A DNA stretch of 64,000 bases, from assembly GCF_030272615.1 (NCBI RefSeq), contig NC_081413.1, forward strand, positions 556,849,136 to 556,913,135, read 5' to 3'. The notes under the pieces are model-generated. The model was not told where the DNA came from. It was given only the letters and a program-made list of their open reading frames with translations, and searched no databases. The DNA is from Cryptomeria japonica. Its lineage: Eukaryota; Streptophyta; Pinopsida; Cupressales; Cupressaceae. Below, piece after piece: positions 22,729 through 34,770 of the stretch. How positions within the stretch are numbered: the stretch's first letter is position 1; the number at the start of each line of letters is the position of its first letter. Made by a program: the position numbers and the translations under genes.

Positions 22729-23340
22729 CTAGTACTCATAAGGAGTCTTATCCTTACCTTTCTTGATGAGTGCCCTGTTCATTGTGTAGACTGCAGTGCT
22801 CACTACTTCTCTCCAAAATGTGTGAGCAACTTTTCCTTGGATCAACATAGTTCTAGCCGCTTCAACCACAGTCCAGTTGTTTCTCTGTGCTAAGCCATTG
22901 TGTTGTGGAGTCCAGGGGGCAGACAATTGCCTCTTGATGCCATTCTCTTCACAATCTTTGTTGAATTCATCGGAAGTGAATTCCCCTCCTTGATCAGTTC
23001 TAAGGCATTTGATTCTTCTACCGCTTTCCTTTTCTACCAGTGCTCTGAAAGCTTTGAACTTTCCAAAGGCTTCAGACTTGTCCTTCAAGAATGTGACCCA
23101 CATCATTCTTGAGCAATCATCTGCTAGAATCATAAAATACCTATCTCCCTGCACACTCCTAGTTTTCATAGGACCACACAAATCAGTATGCACAAGATCA
23201 AGTAAATTGTCTGTAGTGAAAGATTTACCTTTGAAGGTTGAGGAAGAAATTTTCCCCAGTTGACACTCTTTGCACAGAGGATTTTCTGGTTTGCTCAGCA
23301 CAGGTAATCCTCTAACTGCCTTGGTCTTACTAGCCTTCAC
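22729..23340 (-). pseudogene. Copia integrase
   Basis: The frame holds the zinc-finger end CKECQLGK, LVHTDLCGPM (first catalytic D), LRTDQGGEFT (second D) and PWTPQHNGLAQRNN, where the expected catalytic E after GLA or GVA is Q. Integrase activity should be lost. The upstream GAG-pre-integrase part (about 23340-23544) is interrupted by stops. Confidence 0.9.
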
Positions 23341-23544
23341 AATGTTATCAAAGTTTACATGGCAGAGTCTCCTATGCCATATCTAGCTATCATCAAACTT
23401 AGCCATAAGACATGTACTGATATTTGCATTCAATTGAAATAGGTTACCTTTGGTCTGCTTACCGGTGGCCATTAGTTCTCCATTCTTTCCTTTGATTTTG
23501 TACATTCCATTTTTTAATTCCAGAGTGAGTCCACTATCATTTAG

Positions 23545-24099
23545 CTAGGCAACACTCAAAAGATTGTGTCTTAGACCTTCCACCCAATACACATTGTCAA
23601 CACTGCTCTTTCCATTCAGAGAGATAGACCCTCTGCCTTTGACCATACAAGGCACATCATTACCAAAATGGACAAGACCACCATCACACTCTTCCAAAGA
23701 TAGAAACTTACTCAGGTCACCAGTCATATGATGAGAGTAGCCACTATCAATAATCCACTGATTGGGATTATCAAAGCGGGAGACAAGAGCCTTCTTGTCT
23801 AACTCATGTTCCTTGACTGCAACAAACATAACATCTTCATTTTCTTCATCTTCTAATTCCTCATCAGTGACACCTTCATCAACTGCTACAAAACAGTTTC
23901 TCTGGTTTCCTCCTTTGAACTTCTTGAACCTTTCCGGTTTGTCCTTGTTATCACCATTAGGGCAATTTACAGCAATGTGTCCTATCCGGTTACAAGAAAA
24001 ACATTTCAAAGGGAGCTTACTTTTGTATTTACTGGTTCCCTTGGGAAGTCTCTTGGCAAGAAGGGCTTCAAATTCCATCAGAATCTCCTCATCATCCAT
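23545..24099 (-). pseudogene. Copia gag zinc knuckle and protease
   Basis: A CCHC zinc knuckle CFSCNRIGHIAVNC lies near 23970-24010, followed by an acidic, Val/Glu-rich spacer. The protease active site WIIDSGYSHHMTGDLSKF lies near 23710-23765 (family form DSGxSxHM). The frame stops at 23545 before GAG-pre-integrase. Confidence 0.9.
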
Positions 24100-24114
24100 T
24101 TCTCTACTTTGTCT

Positions 24115-24791
24115 TTATTCACAGCTGGTACTAGCTTCTTTGCCTTTTCTAGATAGTGCAATAGATGCTTTGAAGGCTGATTCAGTCTTTTGAATACTGC
24201 CATCATAATTATTTAGCTCATAAGCTATTAGCTTTGCAATGATGGAGTCTAGGGATACCTTTGTCTTATCTACAGACCTCAACTCCTGAATAGCAGCAAC
24301 CCTTATTGCATAGACCGGTAATAAGGATCTCAAAACTTTGCTAACAACAATGGAATCTTCAATTTTACCACCTGCACTCTTGATGTCTCCAACAACAGTT
24401 TTGATTCTTATTCCATATTGTTGAATGGTCTCTCCTTCAACCATCTGCATGTCTTCAAACTTCCTCTAAGGCCCTCTTCCTTAGCTTGTTTCACATGCTC
24501 ATCACCACCATAGATATTTTCAAGGGCATCCCATACTTCTTTGGGATTCTCTTTATCCTAAACATCAATAAACTCAATGTTAGATAAACTGCTGATTAGG
24601 GCTTCCATGACTTGCCCATTCTCCTAAATCTCTGTCTTTTGATCATCGGTGAGAAAACTGGTAGTTATAACATAAGCATTCTCAATATAGCTTCAGTGTT
24701 GAGCACTCATGCTTCTGATGTATATCTTCATTTTGTCCTTCCATATTTTAAAGTTGTCTCTGTTAAACTTTGGACCTTCCCTCTTCATCAT
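24115..24791 (-). pseudogene. Copia gag
   Basis: The likely start is MMKREGPKFNRDNFKIWKDK at 24791. It is followed by a UBN2/Retrotran_gag-type core with EVWDALENIYGG near 24520 and the frame 24450-24115 (VEGETIQQYGIRIKTVVGDI). Stops and a frame shift near 24460 break it. It sits 57 bp inside the primer site, a normal leader length for copia. Confidence 0.85.
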
Positions 24792-24848
24792 TAGTGTAGG
24801 ATCTTTGCCTCAAGCGGTTAAGCTTACAACATAGAGGACCTGGAAGAT

Positions 24849-24860
24849 GCTCTGATACCA
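24849..24860 (-). other. Primer binding site, initiator-Met tRNA type
   Basis: TGGTATCAGAGC on the - strand, two bases from the LTR edge at 24863. This is the typical plant copia primer site for tRNA-iMet. Confidence 0.9.
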
Positions 24861-24862
24861 AT

Positions 24863-26357
24863 TGATAACTCAATGATGAATGGTGAGTACCAAACCGGTA
24901 CTGAGAGGGGGGGGGGGGTGAATCAGTACAGGCACAAAAAAATTTCTCGAATCGGTTTGACTGCAAACAATGAACTTGACTAGCAATCACTAACACTGGT
25001 CTGAACCAGATTACTATCGGTTAAACACAATGCTACTGGGAAAGACATAAACCGGCAACACTTAGCTTTTCATACAACCTTCTCCCTCATTTCCACTTTA
25101 TCCTTATGCATAAATAGATAATCTATCATCAGAGATACAATAATTTACTAGCATAACATGATTTACCGCTTGATAGAAAATAAGAAAGCATCACATGAAA
25201 GAGGCATCACACATGACACACATATTTTTCACGTGGAAACCCAAATTGGAAATGCCACAGTGGGGATGAATACCCACAAGTTGTTTTTGAACTAGAAGTC
25301 CGCTCTATTAGGAGCCTAGCTGGGTTAAAGACTGTTACAATAGGTTCTGTTAGAAATCGATCCTGTTAGGGATCACCCGGTTAAGGGATGGCTAGAATAC
25401 CCAGTTAAGGGTTAAACCCTATTAGAGGTTACCTTGTTAGAGGATTTTATGAGCTCAATGGCTATGAGTCACCCTGTTAAAGGATTTACACCAAGCTGGT
25501 TAAAGCTACCCGGTTAAGGGATTTTCCAACTGTTGAAGTAGTTAAAGATCAACAGGTATTACAATGATCTGGTAATAGCACTCAATGCCAATGCAGATCT
25601 GCTTTAGTTCCTTCCTTCTCCACACACACTATGCAGGTATCAATCCTCTTATCCGGTCTGGCAAGAATCACATATCTCTGCACTTAGATACACACACAAC
25701 ATTTGCCAACAACCTCAACATGAAACACAACATCAACCTTATAGAACACAGATAGGTCAGCAACATAAACCCTAAACCCTAAACCCTAAACATTTAGGTT
25801 AAGTAATTGATCGGTTCAATCCTGACCATTGAGCACTTTGCATTTGTATATAATGGTCTTGAACGGATGTCAAGACATTCTCCATCGTTTGTTCTTCACC
25901 ACTTCGTGGAGGCGATAACCCATCACGCATTCTCCACCGTTTACAGGTACTTCACACATTCCTGAGGTAGATAGGATCAATCTCCTTCATGCAAGATCCT
26001 TCACGCGCACAAGGCTGACGTGGCAACATGATCTGATCTTCATTACAGTGCTAACTCATCACACGATGTCATCGGTTGAATCACACAGGCTTGGAACACT
26101 TCAACCAAAAACCCTGAAGCTAAGACTACCAACCCGTAGTCCTACCACATTCCATGTACCAGTTCACATTTCAACATACCGGTTCACTTGGACAAACATA
26201 TCGCTTCACCTATTGCACATATACCGGTTTACACCACCATATCGATTCTCTTTGCCAGTTGCTTAACTTTAATATACCAGTTCACTTCTTAGCATATTGA
26301 CATCAATGACAACATACAATATCATCATGTCATCATACTCTTGCACATATGCCAACA
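24863..26357 (-). repeat. 5' LTR of the copia element
   Basis: 1495 bp with TGTTGG...TTATCA ends on the - strand. It has a run of about twelve G at 24905-24916 and three telomere-like CCCTAAA units at 25767-25790, one more than the other LTR. Confidence 0.9.
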
Positions 26358-26785
26358 AAATGTGCAACACTTATTTCTTATGCGCAACAATATTTACCAA
26401 TGCGCATTTATCAGCGAATGCGCAACATTAAAAGCTCATGTGATACACTTAATCTAATGCACAAAATTTACATCTAATGCGCAACACTTACATCGAATAC
26501 ATGAATATCGAAATGTGAATGCGCAATGCTTAAAAAAGATGACCTTTGGAAAAAACTAAAAAAATAGGCAAAAATGAGTAAAATTTTGGGAGACGTACCA
26601 TGCCTCCTATGCCTAGTGGTCTTTGGAACGAGCACACTCACTCAACCAAGTGTTGTTGTTCTCTATAGCCCACCATGATGATCAAATTGACACAAGAATG
26701 CTCTGAACTCACAAACGAATCAATGAACTCAACAGAAAGCAAATGAGCAAATGAAGGGGTCAAATTACTATTTATAGCTCAAAAT
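26358..26785 (-). promoter_or_regulatory. Promoter-like region upstream of the PMD pseudogene (left part)
   Basis: On the - strand a TATA-like GAGCTATAAATAGT lies near 26768-26781, about 8 bp before the inserted LTR element. TGCGCA-rich words at 26358-26520 match the style of 18890-18960 on the other side of the copia insertion, so both are one pre-insertion locus. No protein is readable here. Confidence 0.45.
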
Positions 26786-27247
26786 TGTTGAAATTCGTGA
26801 AATGCAAATCCCACAAGCCCAGTTATCTTCTACAAGAATATCTGTCACACATAAAGAGAGAATTGAACAACAAAATAATTGAAGACAATAACAATGAAAT
26901 TGATTGAATTGCTTTGAAATTGCTTGAGTTAGAATGAAGGACATGACATCCTTATAAATAAATCTAACTCTAAAGATAGAAACCCTAAATGGTGGAGTCT
27001 ACAAGATAGACTGAGAGTTTGAAACACAATGCATGAATTAGTCATGTATGCACAAATAGCATAATAGACTAATTAATGCATGAAACTCTTGAAAATCTAA
27101 ACATAGTTTGCTTTTCCTAGTTTGCATTATGCATGGAGATAAATACTAATTAATTATTTGCAATTAATTAATTAACTAAATAATAAATTATTTAGTGAAT
27201 TAATGCAATTAAGTGAATAATTAATATATAGATTATTTACTTTAACA
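26786..27247 (-). repeat. 3' LTR of the non-autonomous element
   Basis: 462 bp, TGTT...AACA ends. Near-identical over most of its length to 28841-29292, with scattered substitutions and a few small indels. Confidence 0.9.
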
Positions 27248-28840
27248 CCCCCCTTGAATGCACAACTGGGAGAGAGGCAAAAACATGTAAGAAAAAAACA
27301 TGCAAAGATGAATGTAGTATGGGTCCCGACATAAAGCCTAATGAGGTACCCATGAAAAAACATGCAAGTTTCTCAAAAATGGAACAAAGGAGAAAACCCA
27401 ATAGGAACAAAACTCCTCTCCAAAAGAGAAACAAAAGACAAGCAAGAAGAAATCTTGAAGCATGAAGAAACTGCAAACTCTGTCGTAGAAAGACTGCTAT
27501 GATGTTGAAAAAAGAACCTCCAAAAATAGGAATGCAAGAGTGTCAATATGGTAAGTGTTCCATCTCACCGAAAAATGCATGGGTGAATAGTTGTTGCATC
27601 TCATAGTACATAGGAACAAGTACTGAATACATACCTAACTCCAACGCGAAACCAAGGAAGAATTAGCACAAATGGTAGAAACCCCCCCATAATGCTGACA
27701 AGGGAGAGGTATGATAGTTACACTGAATTTGAATGCTATTCTCCATGATGCTAAAAAAATAGAGATCCGAGACAAGAAAGATGGAGCTCGGATCACAAGA
27801 AGGCAGAAAAAGGACAAGAAAAAGAATTGTTGACTTTGGAAAGAAGAGAAAATGGTTTGGTAATTAGTTCGCAAAGAATGGACCTAATATTTGGATCGAT
27901 CTCTGAATCATCTTTCTGATGATATCTCGTTTGCAAAAAACGGAGCCCGAATGCACAAGATATGCCCCTGGGAGTGCAAACAACAACTTCTTACTTCAAC
28001 TGGCAAAAAGACCTGAAAAATAAAAAAAATCAGAAAATAAATACCTCAATATTTGAATTGGGCTCAGAAAGAGCTTTCCAATGAAATATGGTTTTCCCAA
28101 TTTCACCTCCATATGACGAAATTATGGACAAAAAACCACACGTTGCTTTTTAGAACTTTGAAGGGCTAAAAATAGAGATAAACAACTAAATTTAGAAAAG
28201 CTCCAAATTTAGTGGGTCCACCAAATTCACTGATGCAGATGATGATGTCATCATAGTAAATGTTGATGCATGCCCCGTACGTACTCTTTTGTGCAGATTT
28301 GACTTTTTTTTGTTTTTTTTTAATTAAAAAAAACTTTTCTTACAAAAAAGTTTGCACCCTCCAAAATATTTTAACAAAAATATTTATGCATGATTTTTTT
28401 TACTAGATTTTTTCTGAAAAAGGTTTTGACGCAAGTACTGACGCACATGCAGGTGGTACAACCGTATGGATTTTTGTGCCTCGAAAGCATGCCAATAAAA
28501 AAATCATGCCCCAAATGCCCCTGTCATCGAAAATAGAAAAATTATATATCAAAATTTGTCTGAAAGGCCTTTTGAAGCCAATGGCGAGGTTCGTTTGTAC
28601 CCAAAACACTCCGAATTTTTTGGTACCCTTTGGAATAGAGAAAACCCTCGAACTTTGAACCCTTGCAAAATGGAGTTTGTGTATATGATTTTAGCAAAAA
28701 AAGAAGGTGATCATGACTTTCTCGAGCTTTTTGGAACAAATGGTGTGCTCCAAATTAACCCAAGATGAATAATTTGTTGTGCATGCAAATAATCTTCAAA
28801 AAAAATGAACAAGAATCTTCAAATCTGGAGCTCTGATACA
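27248..28840 (-). other. Interior of the non-autonomous LTR element
   Basis: Bounded by a polypurine tract (27248-27253) and a primer site (28829-28840). It is A/T-rich with poly-T and poly-A runs at 28300-28400. No pol motif was found on either strand, so the internal region keeps only cis signals. Confidence 0.8.
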
Positions 28841-29292
28841 ATGTTAGAATTCGTGAAATGTGAATCCCACAAGCCCAATTATCTTCAGCAAGAATACCTG
28901 TCACACATAAAGAGAGAATTGAACGACAAAATAATTGAAGAAAATAACAATGAAATTGATTGAATTGCTTGAGTTACAATGAAGGATATGACATCCTTAT
29001 AAAGAATTCTAACTCTAAAGATAGAAACCCTAAATGGTGGAGTCTACAAGATAGATTGAGAGTTTGAAACACAATGCATGAATCAGTCACGTATGCACAA
29101 ATAGCATAATAAAATAATTAATGCATGAAACTCTCAAAAATCTAAACATAGTTTGTTTTTCCTAGTCTGCATTATGCATGGAGATAAAAATTAATTACTT
29201 ATTTGTAATTAATTAAATAACTAGATAATAAACTATTTAGTGAGGTAATGGAATTAAGTGAATAATTAATATATAAATTATTTACTCCAACG
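28841..29292 (-). repeat. 5' LTR of the non-autonomous element
   Basis: 452 bp. The outer end reads CCAACG where CCAACA is expected, one base changed. The PBS lies at 28829-28840. Confidence 0.9.
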
Positions 29293-29795
29293 AAAATTAG
29301 GGTTTTTCTCTCTATGATGGTCGCCGTCCCCCTAAACTTCAACGCACTTGTAGGACAGTCAAACGGACTCGAAAATGCACGAAACTGAAAACTATTACTC
29401 AGTAGTACTATATCGTTAAATTTGTCTCAATTTCATAATTTTTTGACCAATTTTCTGGGGGGGCATATTTATACCCTAAGCGTCACCAAGGCATATTGGA
29501 GTAGGAAATTTTTTCATTTTCTTTGAAACAACGTCATTCCAACATTGTCTCAAAGATGGGCAAATGTAGACACCTAAAAATGTCTCATTGATCACACACT
29601 AATTATTCGTTCTATCTGAAACAGATGCATGAGCATCCCCTTTCTCAGGAGGAGAGAAGTTGTGAAGGCCCGGTTCAAGGAAACAGTGATGCACAGTTGG
29701 GAGGCATTGAATCTTTTTGTTCAAATCTTGGAGTTGGAGGATATTATCCGGCATGCACGAGGGGAAGAAGGGGAGGTTGAAAGTAATGGATGAAG
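29293..29795. other. Right part of the promoter-like locus and unassigned sequence
   Basis: The first part continues the locus split by the LTR insertion. A TATA-like CATATTTATACCC lies near 29464. From about 29600 a purine-rich + strand stretch leads into the LINE-like 3' end. No protein was recognised. Confidence 0.35.
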
Positions 29796-30292
29796 GTTGA
29801 GATCGAGAACCAAAAGTATGTCCAGGGTCTTGGTAGCGAGGGATGCATCTATGGTAATTGCTCAAAATAAAGGTGGATATGCGACAGAGGAGACGGGTGG
29901 AAATTCATATGATGCGGTGGTGAAGGTGGAAGAGGAAGGTCATCTTCAATTCATAAGAGTTCTCGGGTACCCCTGTTTCTTGCTCACTTTGAGCATAGCC
30001 TAGTTTTAGTTTAGAATCTTTATACTTGTAGTTATTGTCTATCAATCTTGAATTACTAGTATTTTTTGTTGATGGCAATGATCTAATGAGCAGTTTGATG
30101 CTCGCTTAACTGTTATTTGGGTGGGGTAGCTAACTGGGTAGGTGACTGGATGGTGGTTTTTTATACTATTCTCTGTTTGGGTGGCATGGGGGTTTCGATG
30201 GGTGGTTTTGGGTGGATGACTTAAATGACTCTGCTTATGTAGTGTTTTACTTCATAATATAATAAAAAAAAATTATTACCGATCAAAAAAAA
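29796..30292 (+). mobile_element. LINE 3' end, 5' truncated (left limit uncertain)
   Basis: The stretch ends TTACCGATCAAAAAAAAA, the typical 3' terminus of many plant L1 LINEs. It is preceded by a G/T-rich 3' untranslated region (GGGTGG repeats at 30110-30220). A 68-codon frame at 29797-30003 might be a C-terminal ORF2 remnant, but I do not recognise it. No target duplication was found. Confidence 0.5.
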
Positions 30293-30299
30293 ATCTTTA

Positions 30300-31150
30300 A
30301 TTATTTAATTAATCTAATTAACCTTATTCTTCTAAATTAATTTAATCATCATCATCTACCTTACTAATTATTCATTCCTTACTTAATTCATTATTTAACC
30401 CCTTTCTCAAACATTAATTAAATATTATTTATTTAATTAATTACGATTTATTCCTTAATTAAATAATCTTTATTATTTAATTCATTTCATTTCTAATGAA
30501 TAAACAATTTCATTTAAATTATATAATTAATTAATTCATTCTCCCAAATGCCCAAATTCGAATTTCAACTAATTTCATCTAATTTCAATTCTCCCAAATT
30601 CACGTTTCCCCAAATGTCCATTTCATCAAATTTCAAGTTATTGTGCATTTCAATTTCATCATCCAAAAATCAAAATTAAAATCCAAATAAGAATGAAATT
30701 GAATTTCAATTCAAAAATCCTAAAGCACATGTTGAAAATCATGACTGATTGGTCAAATCAGTTAACTCTTCAATCTCCACTTTTAACTCTCAATCACCTT
30801 TTTCTAACTAATCAATCAATTCAATCATTCTCAATCAATTTAGTCTTCTCCCTAGTCTATTCAATTAACTAGCCAATCAATCTAGTTGACTATTCAATCA
30901 ATCGAGTTATCTCTCCAATCAATCCACTTAACATATCAATCAAATCGGTTCAACTATCAATCAACACTTCAGTTCAATTTCTCACCTAATCTGTCTCAAA
31001 AATCTATAAATACAACCTCATTTCTCAACTTTAGAAAATAATCATGATCTTTGAAATTATTGTGTCTAATCTACGTAGGAATCCCAATCCAAATCTAAGA
31101 ACCACCAACCACACAATTTTGGAGAAGGGCAATGGAAGCTATAATGCACA
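30300..31150 (+). repeat. Possible 5' LTR region of the old gypsy element
   Basis: AT-rich sequence with TTAATTAAATA blocks, then repeated CAATCAATC words. A TATA box CTATAAATACAACC near 31005-31018 lies about 670 bp upstream of the first gag words. The layout is that of an LTR promoter. The borders and the matching 3' LTR were not found. Confidence 0.4.
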
Positions 31151-32155
31151 AAGAGTGAGTTTCATTAGTTTAAATCATTCTATTGGTTTACGTTTAGAAT
31201 TGGCTTAATTAGTTAAGAAATTTCATGATTATTCCTTTTAGCCTAATTAGCTATGGTTTCTATTATGATTTTAAGCATGAAACCAATAATCTTAGAGATG
31301 GACACATTGATCAATGTGTTGGCATGGTTAATGGCATTAGGAAGCTAGAATAATAACTTCATATGTAAAAAGAGGTATAACAAGTTCAAATTGTTAGGCA
31401 AGTTGAAGTACAAGTTTAAATAGCCTATCCTTAAAATTGAAGCTAGAACCATGCTCATATGTTTTGAACTACAACCACGTCATCAACATTACAAACAATA
31501 TGCCAATAACACCTAAATTTAGAAAGTATGGTCAATAATTCCCTCCCATTAGATAGGCTTTAGGAGCTAAAATATATAAGAAATTCAATTTTCTTTGGTA
31601 TCCCAATTTTTTTAATGTCATTCCAAATGAAATAAGAGGGAAGATACTAAGGTTCTATTATAAAAATGTAGTCACGTGTGAATAACATTTAAGGCCCTTC
31701 ATCAATGTCGTTGAGGAGTATGAAATTGAAGATGATAATGTCATGATGAATTTATTTTTGTAATGTTTAGAAGAAAGCATAAAAGAATGGTTTAAACACA
31801 TACAACAACATTGACACATGGAAGGAGTTTATGGAAGTATTAAGATCACAATATGTGGATAGGATTGATCTCACATTTGTTATATATAAGCTCATGTCTA
31901 TTAAAAAGGGAATAAATGAAACAATGGCTAACTTTGATAATAAAAAAATTGCATTGACTACAAGGAAGGTACCAAGGCTAAATAAATCTATTTTTAATCC
32001 TCTATTATGGTGCATATGAAGCAAAGATTGGATATTGTCTTGAAAATGAGAATCTACAAACCTTGAGAGAGGCTTATGTTATAGCCATAACTATTGAAAG
32101 AAATATGAGGGAATCTAGAAAACATATCAAAAGGTACGATTTCAAAATCACATTT

Positions 32156-33232
32156 TATAATGTCCCTACTTTGAAATATAATTTAATAATAAATAATAAT
32201 AAAATTAATATATCTATAAAAGAATAGAATTAAAATTTGATTAAAATTAATGAATGGTCAAAAGGGATGAAATGATTAGTTGTGACTCCCTCAAATGTGA
32301 GATATAAAAGGGAGAAGAGAACCTCATTTGAGGGGGGGCGGGAGAGAAATTGGAAATGAGAAGTGCAGATATGATTTAAATAAGAAGTTTAGATTTGATG
32401 GTGGAAGGTTGTGTCCCTTTCAAAGGACAAAAAGAATGAAGAGTTGCACTCTTTCAAAGGGTGATAATGGTGAAAGGGTGCGTCTCTTGCCAAAGGGCAT
32501 ACATGTTGAAGAGGTGTGACCTCTCCCTCACATTGAGAGAAATAAAGAGAAGGAATCAAAAGCATCTAGTGACATCACCATCAATCAAATCATAACTATT
32601 ATTAAGTTACAGGCAATAACATCCTTGTTCTTGGTGATATGCATGGGGATGTGTTTAATAAGTATGTTTAATATATGAAGCCCGATTCTTATGCAGAATT
32701 AATAGTAATATTAATATGGATTGTAATATGTATGATAGACACACTTAATTTTATATATATATATATATATATATTCACAATACATAAGAAGTTAGTATAC
32801 TTATAGTCCAAATCATGTTATTACTGTTAGTATTTAAGAAGATGGGAATGAGATGTTCTAAAGAGGGGCAGTCTAAATCCAAGCAATAGGTTAAATCCTA
32901 AGATAGGGTGAGGATCAACGACCCATAAGCCTTGAGGATGTACCCAAGATAGGTAAGGTCTTGGATCTGTAAAGGAACCTATTGTATTTGGTCCCTAAGT
33001 GTTTTGGTAACATACATAAACCCTTATCTCTTAAAATTATAGTAGGAAGGTCTAACATCTATATTATGAACTATGAATAATGAAATTAATCATCTAATGA
33101 AGAAAATAAATAAGCACTTGTTAATAACTAATAAGTTCAACAATATCAATGACTGACTTCATGATTAGTCTCTCAATTAATTTTAGTATATTGAAATAGA
33201 TTAATTATGTTAATCAGGTAGGGGGTATTACA
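32156..33232 (-). repeat. Solo LTR inserted in the old gypsy gag
   Basis: On the - strand it opens TGTAATACCCCCTAC and closes GTAGGGACATTATA, giving 14-15 bp imperfect inverted ends. The TG/CA end at 32156 has decayed to TA. CATTT (32151-32155) and CATAT (33233-33237) flank it, a 4/5 matching duplication. Gag words stop on one side and resume on the other. No internal region or second LTR is present. It contains a (TA)n run at 32752-32774. Confidence 0.7.
32752..32774. repeat. (TA)n microsatellite
   Basis: About eleven TA units in a row within the solo LTR. Confidence 0.95.
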
Positions 33233-34329
33233 CATATAGAAGAGGTCTCTCTAGCAAATCCCTCATTACAAAAGAGAAGATAGATAGGTTGATGGGTGCA
33301 ATAAAGGATAGATATCCTAAAAGGTGGCTACAAATGAAAAGGGACCAACACCTCATAATACTAAAACAAATTTCAATGAAGTTCAAAGGTTGCACAAAAA
33401 AAATTATATAACATTGATTGGTACAGGAGGCCACAAAAATATGATAGAAAAGTAACTCCCAAGAAAGGGAATTTCAAGAAACAAGACAAGGAAACTTTAA
33501 ACCATATATGATGGGATAATGTGAATTTCCAAGACATATGTCATTATGGTGTAAAAGTTGTTAAATTTACTACATGTTCTAATTAAATGGGTAGTTGCTC
33601 ATTTAGCTAGCAAGGAGGAAGAATTATCCAATAATGAAGGCATTGCAAAGTGCTATAAAGATGAAGTTGATCAACTTGATTAAATTGAGTATGTATCTAT
33701 GGGTGAATAAATTTAATATTTTAACTATAATGCCAATGACACAACATGATCATGGTGTAGGTTCAAATCAGTAACAATTACATGTGATTTTCAACTCTTT
33801 AGGGAAGTCATGCAAAAAAAGGTGCAAAAGATCCAACCCATCAAATGAATACATTAAATCCTTTAAAAAGTTTATATCAAAGCATTTCTAGAGTGAATAT
33901 CAATAACATAACAAGAAATGCATGTGTGAGGTGATGCTACTATTGTTGTGTCAAATAGGAATCACGTACGCATTGAGAATGACAAGCACAAAGAAAGTGA
34001 TATACTATAGAAATGTTAAACAAGAAGCAACATGTGCCCAAGGACCTTAAAGATGCAATGCCTTCCAATAAAGCACAAGAAGTTCAATCAAAGCCACTAA
34101 AAGGACGAGGTGGGGATAAAGAAAAGAAGAAAGAGTTGAGAAGCAAGGATGTAACTTATTGTAGTCAATTCATACTTCATTTCTAATGCAACAACTTAAA
34201 CACCCCACATGATGCATCCCTTCCCAACTATAACCCTATTGATATAATTGTTGTCATGGACCAATTTAAAATATTAGTATCAATAAGAGAACTCCTTAGA
34301 ATACTTAAAATAATTGTTGTAAAATAAAT

Positions 34330-34770
34330 AGATTAGCTTGATTCTACTTTTGATTATATTTCAAATGGTAAAGATGCAAAAGATAATGTTGTGGCATACT
34401 TAGGGATCTACTTGGATAGTAGCCAAATAGATATTGACCCTTTTTATACCATGTTATTGATTCATGGATGGCTACTTCACAACTACATGTTAGACTCTAG
34501 AATTGAAAGTAACGTAATGCCACTTCAATTTATGAATCACTTAGGTCTGCAAATGTCCAAGTCCTAAGGTAAATATTTTTCTATGGATTCTAGAGAGGTG
34601 AATATCATAGAAATTTTTAACAACATGGAATTTCAACTAGATACATACCCAAACAAGTCATTCTTAATAGATATAATCATTGTGGATTGTCTAGCTAAAT
34701 GAGATATGTAGCTATCCAAAAAAAAGACAGCCTCAATAGGAGGTAGTACGCAAATGGATCTATTTATCCT
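34330..34770 (+). pseudogene. Old gypsy aspartic protease
   Basis: MLDSRIESNVMPLQFMNHLG near 34490-34550 matches the gypsy retropepsin site, where DSGAS has become DSRIE. It is followed by FLIDIIIVDCLAK and the SIGGSTQMDLF block near 34730-34760. The active site is lost (Gly-Ala changed), and stops break the frame. Confidence 0.75.

Larger units (their letters stand above)
18971..26357 (-). mobile_element. Ty1/copia retrotransposon, complete but decayed
   Basis: Two LTRs of about 1.49 kb flank, on the - strand, an iMet primer site, gag, protease, integrase, RT and RNase H in copia order, then a polypurine tract. LTR divergence looks like 7-10% by eye over the first 200 bp, mostly transitions, so the insertion is old. 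No clear 5 bp duplication was found (GAATT left, AAATG right). Long LTRs and CGGTT-rich words recall the SIRE/Maximus or Angela-type lineages, but I cannot place it firmly. No envelope-like frame was seen. Confidence 0.9.
26786..29292 (-). mobile_element. Non-autonomous LTR retrotransposon without coding capacity
   Basis: Two LTRs (26786-27247 and 28841-29292) flank 1593 bp. On the - strand a primer site TTGTATCAGAGC (iMet type with one change) directly follows the right LTR, and a GGGGGG polypurine tract directly precedes the left LTR. A 5 bp duplication AAAAT lies on both outer sides (26781-26785 and 29293-29297), so this is one clean insertion. The interior shows no gag or pol words in any frame. 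It would need proteins from a copia relative. Confidence 0.9.
31690..34100 (+). pseudogene. Old gypsy gag, split by a solo LTR
   Basis: Across frames, 31700-32140 reads as a gag capsid: EDDNVMMNLFL near 31730, EESIKEWFKHIQQH near 31770-31810, TWKEFMEVLRSQYVDRIDLT from 31818, then AKIGYCLENENLQTLREAYV and ERNMRES near 32010-32120. After the inserted LTR, 33233-34100 continues with the linker to the protease (EVDQLD, EYVSMGE near 33660-33700). Stops and frame changes are many, so this is among the oldest elements here. Confidence 0.75.

Noticed and set aside
18966-26362. A 5 bp target duplication for the older copia
   Set aside because: GAATT and AAATG do not match. The site has probably mutated.
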